The notes: generated by a model not told the origin, from the letters alone. Shown: positions 8,875-18,470, numbered from the stretch's first letter. The stretch is DNA of 64,000 nucleotides from Clostridium grantii DSM 8605 (GCF_900129965.1 NZ_FQXM01000022.1:1-64000); one strand, 5' to 3'. A program made the numbers and translations.

Positions 8875-10377
8875 ATGACTAGTAAGCTTCAGTTTAAAGA
8901 AATAACAAAAGTATTTCCTGGTGTTAAGGCACTTGACAAAGTTAGTTTTGAAGCCTATGGCGGTAAAGTAACTGCATTAGTTGGTGAAAATGGGGCAGGA
9001 AAATCAACATTACTTAAAGTTCTAAATGGTGATTATTTACCAGATGGTGGTGATTATATTGTTGATGGCGAGTCAAAACATTTTAAGTCACCAAAAGAAG
9101 CTATTGAATTTGGAATCGGTATTATATATCAAGAAAGACAAGTTGTTCCTTATTTAACCGTTGCAGAAAACATTTACATGGACGAGATACCAATTAATAA
9201 ATTTGGTTTTATTGATTACAGTAAATTAAATTCTATGACAGATGATATTATCGCTGAATTTAATTTGCCAATAAAGTCTTCAGATAAAATTAAAGATTTA
9301 TCAGTGGCTTACCAACAAATGGTTGAAATTATGAAGGTTTATAGAAGAAATCCTAAAATTATAGCCTTTGATGAACCTACTGCCAGTTTGTCAGAATGTG
9401 AAATAGTATCCTTATTTAATATTATTGAAAAACTTAAGGAAAAAGGCAGTATAGTGCTTTATGTATCTCATCGTATGAAAGAAATATTCCAAATAACTGA
9501 TCAAGTTATTATTTTAAAAGATGGTTGTTATGTAGATACAGTTAATACAAAAGACATAACTGAAAAAGAAATAGTAGCTAAGATGGTAGGTAGATCCCTA
9601 GGAGATGTTTTTGGACATCTTGATAGAAATGAAGATACAGGAGATGTAATTCTAGAAGCAAAAAATATTACTAATCAATATATAAAGGATATATCTTTTA
9701 AACTAAGAGCAGGTGAGGTTTTAGGATTTGCAGGACTTGTAGGGGCTGGTCGAACCGAAACCATGAGAGCAATATATGGGGCCGATAAAATTGAAAAGGG
9801 TGAATTAATATTGCATGGCAAGACTGTGACTATTAAGAATCCGGAGCAAGCTATAAGCAATGGTATTGCATTATGTCCTGAAGATAGAAAAGATGAGGGC
9901 ATTATTGGAGAAAGATCAATAAAAGAGAATATAAGTATTTCTATATTAAAAAGATTACAGAAAATGTTTTTTATTGATAATAAAGCAGATGTTGAATTGG
10001 CAGAAGATAGTGTAGTTAAATTAAATGTTAGAACACCAAATATTTATAAAAAGATTCTTGAATTATCAGGAGGTAATCAACAAAAGGTATTGTTAGCAAG
10101 AGCTTTAGCTACCAATCCAAAAGTTCTAATATTAGATGAACCTACAAAAGGAATTGATGTAGGAGCGAAAGCAGAAATATATAAGATAATATTAGATCTT
10201 GCTAAAAAGGGTATTGGTGTAATCGTTATTTCATCAGAATTGCCAGAAGTAATGGGTATATCAGATCGAATTATAGTAATGTGTGAGGGTAAAATTACTG
10301 GAGAAGTAACTAGAAATAAAGCTACAGAAGAAGGCATATTGACATTAGCTATGACTGGTATGAGTTGCGAAGCTTAG
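8875..10377 (+). CDS. Sugar ABC transporter ATP-binding protein (AraG/RbsA/MglA type)
   Basis: A double-ATPase of 500 residues that powers import of a monosaccharide. The first half has an intact Walker A (GENGAGKST) and DEPTASLS. The second half has the degenerate GLVGAGRTE loop, LSGGNQQKV and LDEPTKGIDVGAK, exactly as in RbsA/AraG. An earlier in-frame ATG exists at 8806, but the ATG at 8875 sits four bases behind AGAGGGGG and gives the family's normal start and length. It heads a three-gene operon with permease and binding protein. The binding protein looks most like AraF, so arabinose or galactose is a reasonable guess. Confidence 0.92.
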   Translation: MTSKLQFKEITKVFPGVKALDKVSFEAYGGKVTALVGENGAGKSTLLKVLNGDYLPDGGDYIVDGESKHFKSPKEAIEFGIGIIYQERQVVPYLTVAENIYMDEIPINKFGFIDYSKLNSMTDDIIAEFNLPIKSSDKIKDLSVAYQQMVEIMKVYRRNPKIIAFDEPTASLSECEIVSLFNIIEKLKEKGSIVLYVSHRMKEIFQITDQVIILKDGCYVDTVNTKDITEKEIVAKMVGRSLGDVFGHLDRNEDTGDVILEAKNITNQYIKDISFKLRAGEVLGFAGLVGAGRTETMRAIYGADKIEKGELILHGKTVTIKNPEQAISNGIALCPEDRKDEGIIGERSIKENISISILKRLQKMFFIDNKADVELAEDSVVKLNVRTPNIYKKILELSGGNQQKVLLARALATNPKVLILDEPTKGIDVGAKAEIYKIILDLAKKGIGVIVISSELPEVMGISDRIIVMCEGKITGEVTRNKATEEGILTLAMTGMSCEA

Positions 10378-10452
10378 AATTTTGATATTGCTAGATAATT
10401 TTATATTAATATTAGCTACGGGTGTTATGAGCTAGAAAGGTGGAGGAAAGAT

Positions 10453-11454
10453 ATGGAGGCAAAAAGTAAAGGTTTAAAAAATAATGAAATGCTAAAAAGT
10501 ATTTTAAAATCAGATAAATTAGGTCTTATGATTGCATTGATTATTATCGTGTGTGTATTTAATTTTTTAACTGGAGGAAAGTTTTTTACAGGAAGTAATA
10601 TAATAAATGTTTTAATTGCATCAGCTATTGTGGGGTTAGTAACCATAGGTGAAAGTTTCTTACTGATTTCTGGACAAGTAGATTTATCACCTGGTTCAGT
10701 AGCAGCATTTTCAGGAGTGCTAGTTGCTTTATTCTTATCTATAGGTATGAATGTTTGGATTGCAATTATTTTGGTTATAATATGCGGAATGTTAGTAGGG
10801 GTATTTAATTCAATGCTTGTTACCAAGTTTAAATTTGAACCTTTTATTGGAACATTGGCAACTATGTCTATATTTAGAGGTTTTGCATTCATCTTATGTG
10901 GAGGAAAAGCTATATTTATCACAAATCCAACCCTTTTAAAAATTGGAGTTGGTAGGATTCTTGGAATTCCTATTCCAGTAGTTATTTTCTTCATTTTGTT
11001 TATAGTATTTGCTCTTGTAAGTAGCAAAACAAGATTTGGACGTTCTGTTTATATGATTGGTGGTAACGCTAATGCTGCAAGACTAGCAGGAATAAATGCT
11101 TTTAATGTTAGGACAAAGTTATATATGTTGACTTCAGCATTTGCAGCTATTGGAGGTATTATACTTGCAGCTAGAATGAGTACAGGTCAACCAAGTGCTA
11201 GTGTTGGTCTTGAGTTTGATGCAGTAACAGCTGCAGTACTTGGTGGTATTGCCATGGGTGGTGGTATAGGTAGTCTTAGTGGGGCACTTATTGGACTTTT
11301 TATTATGCAAGGTTTTAATAATGGACTAATGATGTTAAATGTTCAATCTTTCTGGCAAACAGTGGCTAAAGGTATTTTATTGATTGCTGCATTATCTTTT
11401 GATTACTATAGAAATCGGCAAAGAGAGCAAGCAGAAAAACAGTCAATAGCATAA
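10453..11454 (+). CDS. Sugar ABC transporter permease (RbsC/AraH type)
   Basis: The membrane subunit of the sugar importer, 333 residues with about eight to ten hydrophobic helices. Family marks are GESFLLISGQVDLSPGSVAA near residues 60-80 and the highly conserved GGIAMGGGIGSLSGALIG loop near residues 268-285 that contacts the ATPase. The start is ATG 10453, behind GGTGGAGG. It lies 75 bases after the ATPase gene and 64 before the binding protein, so the three genes are probably one transcript. Confidence 0.92.
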   Translation: MEAKSKGLKNNEMLKSILKSDKLGLMIALIIIVCVFNFLTGGKFFTGSNIINVLIASAIVGLVTIGESFLLISGQVDLSPGSVAAFSGVLVALFLSIGMNVWIAIILVIICGMLVGVFNSMLVTKFKFEPFIGTLATMSIFRGFAFILCGGKAIFITNPTLLKIGVGRILGIPIPVVIFFILFIVFALVSSKTRFGRSVYMIGGNANAARLAGINAFNVRTKLYMLTSAFAAIGGIILAARMSTGQPSASVGLEFDAVTAAVLGGIAMGGGIGSLSGALIGLFIMQGFNNGLMMLNVQSFWQTVAKGILLIAALSFDYYRNRQREQAEKQSIA

Positions 11455-11518
11455 ATAATTCAATTGTTAATTGATCTCACTATGAGGTACAATAATAAAA
11501 TCAAGGGGGAATTTTAAA

Positions 11519-12586
11519 ATGAAAAAAATCATGTCATTATTACTTGCTACAGCATTGGTATCATCATTATTTGTAGGTTGTTCAAAAGAATCGGAGACTA
11601 CTAACGTAGCTGCAAATTCATCAACTAAAGAAATTACAGCAGAAACAACAGATGCACCAGTAATTGCTTATATTTGTAAGGATTTATCCCAAGAATGGTT
11701 TGTTGGAACATCTACTGCAATGCAACAAACTGGAAAAAGCTTAGGAGCCAAAGATGTAATTCTTTTTGATACTGCTATGTCGCCTGACAAGTATATGACA
11801 GCTCTTGACTCAGCTATTTCTCAAGGTGTTGACGTATTAATTGTTTGCCCACCAGACCAACAATTAAGTGATATAACAGTTCAAAGATGTAAAGAAGCTG
11901 GTATCAAAGTTATGGCAGATGATGATGGTCTTATTGATAAAGATGGAAAACATATCGCACCAGCGCTTGAACTTGATGCTTATGTAGTTGGAGCAAGTCA
12001 AGGAGAATGGTTAGCAAAATATTATGCAGATAATAAACTTGCAGAGCAATCTGATACAACAGCTTATATGGTTATGACAATGAATGAAGTATCCTCTTGT
12101 GTACCAAGAAGTGAAGGAGCTAAGGATACATTTTTGAAAAATGTTAGTACTTTCCCTGAAGACAAAGTAATCGAAGCTAACTATGATGGTACATCAGATA
12201 AAGGATTTAACGTTGTAGCTGCAACAATTACAGCTAATCCTGGTATTAAAAACTGGATTATTACAGCTCCAAATGATGAGGGTGCACAAGGTGCAACAAG
12301 AGCACTTGAACAAGCTGGTATTGATAAAGATGCTTGTGTTGTAGGACTTGGTGGATACCTTGCTATTGATGAATTTGCTAAAGATTATTCAGCATTTAAA
12401 GCAGCAGCTTACATTGACCCTTTAATGGATGGTAAAATAGCAGCAACTGCAGCAATGAAATGGGCAACAGATGATGTAGTTCCTTATGATGAATACAAAA
12501 AAGATGGTGAAGAGTTTGGAATATATCCATTTGGTGCAGTAATGGCAGATAAATCAAACTATAAAACTGTAATGCCAGCTAAATAG
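11519..12586 (+). CDS. Sugar-binding lipoprotein, AraF-like periplasmic-binding fold
   Basis: The extracellular binding component of the preceding importer. The signal peptide ends in the lipobox LFVGC, giving a lipid-anchored cysteine at about residue 21, followed by a Ser/Thr/Glu linker. The mature domain is the type I sugar-binding fold (Peripla_BP_4). Segments such as VMADDDGLIDKDGKHI and NWIITAPNDEGAQGATRALE resemble the E. coli arabinose-binding protein more than the ribose-binding protein. That resemblance is my recollection, not an alignment. Last gene of the operon, followed by an AATA microsatellite and a terminator. Confidence 0.9.
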   Translation: MKKIMSLLLATALVSSLFVGCSKESETTNVAANSSTKEITAETTDAPVIAYICKDLSQEWFVGTSTAMQQTGKSLGAKDVILFDTAMSPDKYMTALDSAISQGVDVLIVCPPDQQLSDITVQRCKEAGIKVMADDDGLIDKDGKHIAPALELDAYVVGASQGEWLAKYYADNKLAEQSDTTAYMVMTMNEVSSCVPRSEGAKDTFLKNVSTFPEDKVIEANYDGTSDKGFNVVAATITANPGIKNWIITAPNDEGAQGATRALEQAGIDKDACVVGLGGYLAIDEFAKDYSAFKAAAYIDPLMDGKIAATAAMKWATDDVVPYDEYKKDGEEFGIYPFGAVMADKSNYKTVMPAK

Positions 12587-12604
12587 GATAAAAGCTAATA
12601 TACG

Positions 12605-12647
<43 letters not shown>

Positions 12648-12658
12648 CTAGTTTTATT

Positions 12659-12692
12659 AAAAAGGAATTTACTTTAAAGTAAGTTCCTTTTT
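12659..12692 (+). terminator. Terminator of the sugar transporter operon
   Basis: The hairpin AAAAAGGAATTTACTT / AAGTAAGTTCCTTTTT has one mismatch and ends in a T-run. It also has an A-run on the other side and may serve the convergent PucR gene. Confidence 0.8.
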
Positions 12693-12733
12693 AATTTAAT
12701 GGTAAAACCATATAGAAATAACATTGTAAGTAT

Positions 12734-13978
12734 TTAAACTTGTAGATTAATAAATCTTTTTATTTTAATACATAATAATATATTAAAGCATGTATTAGCA
12801 TCTTTTAAATCAATATCTAAAATTTCTTCGATTTTTGTGATTCGATATTTTAAAGTATTTCTATGAATGAAAAGAATGTCCGCAGTTTTACTAACGTTTT
12901 GATTTTCTAATAATAGAATTTCTAAGGTTTTAACAAGTTCAGAAGAATTATTTGCATCATAGTTTACTAATGGTGCTAGGTATTCTTCATATAAAGAGGT
13001 CAATTCCTTTTTATTTTCAACTTGGAAAAATAAACGATATATCCCTAGGCTTTTATATGTTTTAATTGAATCTCTTCTATTGCACATATTTAAAATCTTT
13101 AAGGCTTTGTCAGCTTGTTCCACACTTTCTTTAAGTTTTTTTAGTTCATTGCATACCCCGCCTATACCTATACTCACAGTCATACCAGGTAAAGAGTTAC
13201 TTATTTTATCTTTTATTTCTTCTAAAATAAAAGTTACTTCTCTTTCTTTGTCGTTTTTAGCTTTTGTATCAATAATTAGATCTTTATGATCAAGTGGAAT
13301 TATGCAGGTAAAGGAGTCACTTTGATTCATGGTAAGAGCTGATTTTTTATGCATGTCCATTGTATTTGATATGATTTGTTTAAGGATTCGCTTGCATTCT
13401 AAAATTTCTGATTCGTTAGTAAGTTTATTTCTCTTTATATATTTTGAAAAATCATCAATATCAATGATTGCGGTTATATATGCTTTTTTAGTATTATATC
13501 CATGAAAAATAGCTCTATTTAACATTTCTTCATTATATTCTTCATATATAATATCTTTCATAAGACTATTGAGAGATTCATTTTGCATTTGCTTAGTGAA
13601 TATGGCTTTAGAAATAATTTGAGTTAAATTTATTAGCTTAACTTCGAAAGGAATCTCAAAAATGGGGAATTTCAATTCATTGGCTAAATCAATTAATTCA
13701 TTGGGAATACTTTTTATATAGGGTCCAATATTAATAACTAATCCAGAAAGATTTTTATTATTTATTTCTACTAATAAATCTACAAGTTGTTTATTACCAT
13801 TTTTTAAACCAACTCCGGTTATAAATATTAATTCCCCACCATTAACCCACTCGCTAACTTCAGGTACATCTACAATATGCACCCATCTAACACTTCTATC
13901 TAAACCATTTTCTCCCGCTACTAATTTTAAATTTTCCATACCGGGCAGCTTTGAAATATCTCTACAATTAATATACAT
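12734..13978 (-). CDS. PucR/CdaR-family transcriptional regulator
   Basis: A 414-residue regulator with an N-terminal PucR domain (about residues 1-120), a central GGDEF-like CdaR region (about 150-300, with VSIGIGG) and a C-terminal PucR helix-turn-helix (TADILFIHRNTLKYRITKIEE). A longer frame begins at 14008, but the ATG at 13978 follows AAAGGTGGT by the right distance and begins MYINCRDISK as relatives do. PucR proteins usually control nitrogen-compound degradation. The divergent neighbours are an iron alcohol dehydrogenase and a taurine-aminotransferase-like enzyme, which are its probable targets. Confidence 0.88.
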   Translation of the reverse strand: MYINCRDISKLPGMENLKLVAGENGLDRSVRWVHIVDVPEVSEWVNGGELIFITGVGLKNGNKQLVDLLVEINNKNLSGLVINIGPYIKSIPNELIDLANELKFPIFEIPFEVKLINLTQIISKAIFTKQMQNESLNSLMKDIIYEEYNEEMLNRAIFHGYNTKKAYITAIIDIDDFSKYIKRNKLTNESEILECKRILKQIISNTMDMHKKSALTMNQSDSFTCIIPLDHKDLIIDTKAKNDKEREVTFILEEIKDKISNSLPGMTVSIGIGGVCNELKKLKESVEQADKALKILNMCNRRDSIKTYKSLGIYRLFFQVENKKELTSLYEEYLAPLVNYDANNSSELVKTLEILLLENQNVSKTADILFIHRNTLKYRITKIEEILDIDLKDANTCFNILLCIKIKRFINLQV

Positions 13979-14306
13979 TAGGGCACCACCTTTCTTAAAT
14001 ATTAACAATATAATATATATATAGGTAATATATTATCATATTTTAAATAAACTTCATAATTGTTTTTCGGATTGTCAAGCAATATAAAAATAAAATATCA
14101 AAAAATTGAACAAAAATTGGAAGTGAATTTTGTACTGTATAGACAATAGTCAATATGATAAGAAAATGATAAATTAAATATAGAAGGATTAATAAAAGTA
14201 ATAGGCGTCATAGATACATAAAATTTTTTACTTATGCTACATTAAACAAAATTATAAGAGGTTTAAATTCTAAAAATATAAATTTATAAATATAGGAGGT
14301 GAGTAT
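13979..14306. promoter_or_regulatory. Divergent promoter region, pucR / adh
   Basis: About 330 bases of AT-rich DNA between divergent genes. It must hold both promoters and probably the PucR operator, but I cannot pick out a convincing -35/-10 pair or a clear palindrome. Confidence 0.4.
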
Positions 14307-15452
14307 ATGAACTTATTTGTAAGTCCTTCAAAAATATTATATGGAGAAGGTAGCTTAAATAAAGCTGGAGAAGAAGCGGCTTTATTCGGTGAAAAAGTAA
14401 TGATTGTTACAGGTAAAAGTTCTTGTAAGAAATTCGGTATATTAGATAAGCTTATAAAAATTCTAGAAGATGCTCAATTAAAAGTGGTGATATTTGATAA
14501 AGTTGAATCAGACCCAAGTGTATTTACAGTAGAAGAAGGGTTAGCAATTGCTAAAGAATCAAAGTGTGATTCAATAATTGCTATTGGGGGAGGAAGTCCT
14601 ATAGATGCGGCAAAAGCCATTGCAATAATGCTTACTAATGAAGGTGATTTAGCGAGTTTTCAAAAACAAAAACCTAGTGTGAAATGTAAACCACTAATAG
14701 CTATTCCTACTACCGCTGGCACAGGAAGTGAAGTTTCAAAATATCTTGTTATCACTGATACTGTTAATAAAATCAAAATGCTTATAGGTGGAGAAAATTG
14801 TGTTCCGGAGGTAGCAATTTTAGACCCTATAGTTACATTAACCATGCCAGCAAATGTGACAGGAACTACTGGGATGGATGCTTTAACTCATGCAATAGAA
14901 GCTTTTATTTCCCAAAAAGCACAACCTTTAACAAATATGTATGCTTTAAAAGCTATAACTTTATTATCTCAAAATTTAGTTAAAGCTATGAAAAATGGCG
15001 ATAATTTAGAAACACGAAGTAATATGTTATTAGGTCAAATGTATGCAGGATTAGCTTTCAGCAATGCATCCGTTGCTTTGGTACATTCTATGTCTAGACC
15101 ACTAGGAGCGTATTTTGGAATCCCACATGGTATGGCCAATGCAATCCTTTTACCAAAAGTTATGGAATTCAATAGAGCGGCTTGCCCAGAAAAATTTGCT
15201 GAAGTAGCGAAAGCTATGGGAGAAAATATTGATAATTTAACAATAAGAGAATCTAGCATGAAAGCAATACAAGCCATCATTAATTTATATGACGATACTT
15301 TTTTACCTAAAAAATTAAGTGCTATAGGGGTTACTAAAGATAAAATACCAACAATGGCAAAAGACGCATTTAACAGTGTAAGCACGAGCTTTAATCCATG
15401 CAAACCAAAGCTAGAAGATGTTATTTCTTTGTATGAAAGTATTTACGATTAG
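14307..15452 (+). CDS. Iron-containing alcohol dehydrogenase, candidate semialdehyde/sulfoacetaldehyde reductase
   Basis: A group III (Fe-ADH) NAD(P)-dependent dehydrogenase of 381 residues. The nucleotide loop GGGSPIDAAKA (about residues 95-105) and the metal ligands in GMDALTHAIE, VHSMSRPLG and GIPHG are present. Where the FucO type has a second histidine (MAHPLG), this protein has arginine (MSRPLG), a known variant in the family. It is followed by a class III aminotransferase and divergent from a PucR regulator. The set resembles aminotransferase plus reductase modules that turn taurine into isethionate, or GABA into 4-hydroxybutyrate. Which substrate applies is inference. Its stop codon lies inside a GGGAC repeat. 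Confidence 0.88.
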   Translation: MNLFVSPSKILYGEGSLNKAGEEAALFGEKVMIVTGKSSCKKFGILDKLIKILEDAQLKVVIFDKVESDPSVFTVEEGLAIAKESKCDSIIAIGGGSPIDAAKAIAIMLTNEGDLASFQKQKPSVKCKPLIAIPTTAGTGSEVSKYLVITDTVNKIKMLIGGENCVPEVAILDPIVTLTMPANVTGTTGMDALTHAIEAFISQKAQPLTNMYALKAITLLSQNLVKAMKNGDNLETRSNMLLGQMYAGLAFSNASVALVHSMSRPLGAYFGIPHGMANAILLPKVMEFNRAACPEKFAEVAKAMGENIDNLTIRESSMKAIQAIINLYDDTFLPKKLSAIGVTKDKIPTMAKDAFNSVSTSFNPCKPKLEDVISLYESIYD

Positions 15453-15535
15453 GGACTTTACGTTACGATTAGGGACGGTTCTTACGATTAGGGACGGTTC
15501 ATGATAATTAATCATTTGGAAATGGGGGACGGTTC
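15443..15535 (+). repeat. Cluster of GGGACGGTTC REP-like repeats
   Basis: Three head-to-tail copies of TTACGATTAGGGAC begin at 15443, 15463 and 15482; the last two continue as GGTTC. A fourth core, GGGGGACGGTTC, lies at 15524-15535. The first copy includes the last codon and TAG stop of the dehydrogenase. The same core recurs at 16949-16958 and inverted at 18263-18274 around the RAYT transposase gene, which is how REP/RAYT elements are arranged. Confidence 0.85.
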
Positions 15536-15619
15536 ATTAAAATTTGGAAAATTGGTAAATTAAAAGTAAAAAAATTAAGAGTGGTTGTTAATAGATATAA
15601 TATAATTGGGGGCTATAAA

Positions 15620-16948
15620 ATGAGTGATAAAATAAAAGAAAATAGCAAGAAGTATAATTTGCATTCATGGAGTGCACAAGGAAAATTGAATCCTACTGTA
15701 GTTACAGATGCAAAAGGAATTTACTTTTGGGATGATAAAGGAAATAAATACTTTGATATGTCTTCCCAATTAGTAAATATGAATATTGGGCACGGTAATA
15801 AAAAAGTCATAGAAGCTATTAAATTTCAAGCAGATAAATTGACATATATAGCACCTGGATATGCTATTGATGTAAAATCTGAATTAGCAGAAAAAATTAT
15901 TGAAATTGCACCAGATAACATGGGAAAAGTGTTTTTTACGTTAGGTGGAACAGATGCAAATGAAAATGCTATTAAAATTGCTAAAATGTATACTGGTAGA
16001 AATAAAGTATTCTCACGATATAGATCCTACCATGGTTCAACTTATGGATCAGCAAATTTAACGGGTGAACCAAGAAGATACGTAAGTGAACCTGGAATAC
16101 CGGGTTTTATAAAATTCTTTGATCCATATATTTATAGAGAATCTATTGCCTTCAATAGTGAGGAAGAGGCAACAGTATTTTATCTGGCTAAATTGAGAGA
16201 ACAAATAGTTTATGAAAATTCTACCACTGTTGCTGCAATTTTTTTAGAAACAGTAACAGGAAGTAATGGGGTAATAATACCACCAAAAGGTTATCTCAAA
16301 GGGATTAGAGATATATGCGATGAGTTTGGCATAATGATGGTATGCGATGAAGTAATGTGTGGATACGGTAGAACAGGGACATGGTTTGCTTGCGATAATT
16401 GGGATGTAAAACCAGACATGATAACTTTTGCAAAAGGTATAACATGTGGATATGTACCATTAGGCGGAGTTTTAGTAAGTAAGGACATAGCCGGATTCTT
16501 TAACGACAATCCATTAATGTGCGGATTAACTTACAGTGGTCATCCAATAGGATGTGCAGCAGGTTTGGCTACATTAGAAGTATATAAAGAAGAAAAACTA
16601 ATAGAAAATTCAAAGTCAATGGGAAAAGTTCTAGGAGAAGAATTAGAAATATTAAAAACAAAACATAAGTCAGTAGGTGACGTAAGATATATTGGTTTAT
16701 TCTCTTCTATAGAATTAATAAAAAATACTGTAACACGTGAAGCTCTAGTACCATACGGAAAAGACCCAGAAGGGATTATGGGTAAAATCTTAGGTATGTT
16801 AAAAGAAAAAGGATTTTCAACATATACTCATGAAAATATAATAATAGTAGCACCACCATTAATTATAAAAGAAGAAGAAATCAAAGAAGCAATGGCAATC
16901 ATGGATGAAGTATTGGATTATGTTGATAGTTTGGTAGTAGAAGATTGA
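15620..16948 (+). CDS. Class III aminotransferase, taurine-pyruvate aminotransferase-like
   Basis: A PLP-dependent transaminase of 442 residues with the ornithine/GABA-type fold. The pyridoxal lysine is in TFAKGITCGYVPLGG (about residue 274), with the preceding D of VCDEVMCGYGRTG. The N-terminus (HSWSAQGKLNP, SSQLVNMNIGHGN) resembles taurine:pyruvate aminotransferases as I remember them. The ATG at 15620 follows GGGGG by seven bases and is preferred over the longer frame from 15581. With the upstream iron dehydrogenase it could deaminate an omega-amino compound and reduce the aldehyde. A remnant of a sulfonate-type binding protein downstream agrees with a sulfonate substrate but does not prove it. 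Confidence 0.85.
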   Translation: MSDKIKENSKKYNLHSWSAQGKLNPTVVTDAKGIYFWDDKGNKYFDMSSQLVNMNIGHGNKKVIEAIKFQADKLTYIAPGYAIDVKSELAEKIIEIAPDNMGKVFFTLGGTDANENAIKIAKMYTGRNKVFSRYRSYHGSTYGSANLTGEPRRYVSEPGIPGFIKFFDPYIYRESIAFNSEEEATVFYLAKLREQIVYENSTTVAAIFLETVTGSNGVIIPPKGYLKGIRDICDEFGIMMVCDEVMCGYGRTGTWFACDNWDVKPDMITFAKGITCGYVPLGGVLVSKDIAGFFNDNPLMCGLTYSGHPIGCAAGLATLEVYKEEKLIENSKSMGKVLGEELEILKTKHKSVGDVRYIGLFSSIELIKNTVTREALVPYGKDPEGIMGKILGMLKEKGFSTYTHENIIIVAPPLIIKEEEIKEAMAIMDEVLDYVDSLVVED

Positions 16949-16958
16949 GGGACGGTTC
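16949..16958 (+). repeat. GGGACGGTTC repeat beside the aminotransferase stop
   Basis: The core repeat directly follows the TGA stop (16946-16948) of the aminotransferase. It is a further member of the REP-like family around the RAYT gene. Confidence 0.85.
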
Positions 16959-16985
16959 AGAATAATAGCAAAATTACGAATTAGT

Positions 16986-17016
16986 AAAAAATCAGTTTGA
17001 TTAAGACTGATTTTTT
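16986..17016 (+). terminator. Terminator after the aminotransferase
   Basis: AAAAAATCAGT and ACTGATTTTTT form a stem with a nine-base loop and a T-rich tail. Confidence 0.85.
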
Positions 17017-17205
17017 GCTTTTTTAAAGAAAAAAAGTAAGTACTGTTTTTGGTGTAAATAGTATAGTTAATTAATGGAAATGTGAAATAATATTTTATAA
17101 GCTTGTCCTAATAGGGAACAGATTAAGATAGTTAGCAAATTAGCTTTTTTAAAATTAGAATTATAATATAAAGTCAAAAAATAAAATTTAAAGTTTTATT
17201 TAAAA

Positions 17206-18117
17206 TTATGAATAAAAGGTAATAAAATCATGAAAAATATTAGTATATTTAGTTTTTGTATCTATTAAATAAAATCCCTTCTTACATAATCTTGAAATAT
17301 TTGATGAGGTAGTATTTCCTATAAGCTCTCCAATATTCTTATAAGTATAATTACAGAAATACCTGGTTAACATCACAAAAAGAGCAGTATATTCCCTATT
17401 TTTTCTATCATATTTCAGATGAATGTTAAAAGTTTTTTTGTAATAACTTGTTATGAATTTTATTATATCAGCAGGTGTGAAACTTGCATTTATCAATGTT
17501 GTACCACTTCTATAGTGACTTTTTTTATGATCTAGTTCTTTTATCATTTCAATATCAGTAAACTTGTCGTCTTGGTTCATCATTTTTAGATATAGTTTCC
17601 TAGCCTCAATAATATTAGTGTCAAAAAGTTCAAGAACGTATAAAGGGTTAACTAAATTATTGATATCATTTGTTAAGCCTAAATAAAGTGGTAAACTAGA
17701 GTATTTATACTTTTCGGTTTTATGGGTATATTTTTTTATATCCTTAGGATTTCGGTGAATATATAGTGAAAGATTCTTCATGTATTTATCAGTCAAAATA
17801 GGCTTATTCTTAAATCTATCATGAAACACATGACCAATTCTTTTATATTTTTTATTATAATAAATAGCATAGGATAGATTAACCGATTTCATAAATAAGC
17901 TTAAATTAGAATTGTTAGAATCAGTTATCAAATGAGCATGAGTTGACATAATACAATAAGCGTATATTATAATAGGATGAATTTTTTTATATTTTGCAAG
18001 TAGTTCTAAGTATTTTTCTTTATCCATGTTATCTTTAAAAAGTGGACATTCTTTTATACCCTTTACAATAACATGATCTTTACCTGTTGGACTTATTTTT
18101 CTTTCTGTTCGTGACAT
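17206..18117 (-). mobile_element. REP-associated tyrosine transposase (RAYT, IS200/IS605-like Y1)
   Basis: A single-strand transposase-like protein of 303 residues. The HUH motif is THAHLI (near residue 58), and the probable catalytic tyrosine lies in the SYAIYYNKKY segment about 25 residues later. The C-terminal 60 residues (YTYKNIGELIGNTTSSNISRLCKK) resemble a DnaA/Trp-repressor helix-turn-helix, as in other RAYTs. The start at 18117 suits the AAAGGATG site better than the ATG three codons earlier. GGGACGGTTC repeats flank the gene, direct on the left and inverted on the right, so the protein and repeats form one element. No IS605 TnpB is present. Confidence 0.9.
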
Positions 18118-18262
18118 ATAAAACATCCTTTCAACAATAATTTTTAATATCTGCTTTTAAATAATTACCATAAAAGTGAAAAATATTCAATACAGAACTA
18201 AAAAAGGTTGAAAATATATAATATTTTATAAAAAAGACATAAAAAAATACGTACAAAAATAC

Positions 18263-18274
18263 GGAACCGTCCCC
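18263..18274 (-). repeat. Inverted GGGGACGGTTCC repeat
   Basis: The right-hand copy reads GGAACCGTCCCC on the plus strand, so it is opposite in orientation to the copies at 15443-15535 and 16949-16958. Together they bracket the RAYT gene. It also marks the join to the truncated binding-protein remnant that follows. Confidence 0.85.
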
Positions 18275-18287
18275 ATATTTCCCTGCT

Positions 18288-18422
18288 AAGATAGGATATA
18301 CTGATATGGATGCACTTCAGCAAACAGCAGATCTTGCTTATAAGTATGGATTATTATCTGAAGCTTATGTGATTTCAGAAGATAATGTAACTTCAAAGTA
18401 TTGGGAAGAAGCAACTAAATAA
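18288..18422 (+). pseudogene. C-terminal remnant of an SsuA/TauA-type binding protein
   Basis: A frame of 44 codons reads KIGYTDMDALQQTADLAYKY and on to YWEEATK before TAA. This is the usual end of a nitrate/sulfonate/taurine-type substrate-binding protein (helical tail, then an aromatic-rich stretch). It has no start codon or ribosome binding site and begins 14 bases after the inverted repeat. The rest of the gene was probably lost when the RAYT element or a deletion intervened. It is followed by a good terminator, as the end of a real operon would be. Confidence 0.7.
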
Positions 18423-18431
18423 TAAATAAAA

Positions 18432-18470
18432 TAAGAATTAGCATAGAGTATTATTCTGTGCTAATTCTTA
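18432..18470 (+). terminator. Terminator after the binding-protein remnant
   Basis: TAAGAATTAGCA pairs with TGCTAATTCTTA across a 15-base loop. The T-run is weak. Confidence 0.65.

Noticed and set aside
10425..11027. 200-residue minus-strand frame opposite the sugar permease
   Set aside because: It is the reverse complement of a clearly coding permease gene; its Ile/Pro/Asn-rich composition is that of an antisense shadow.
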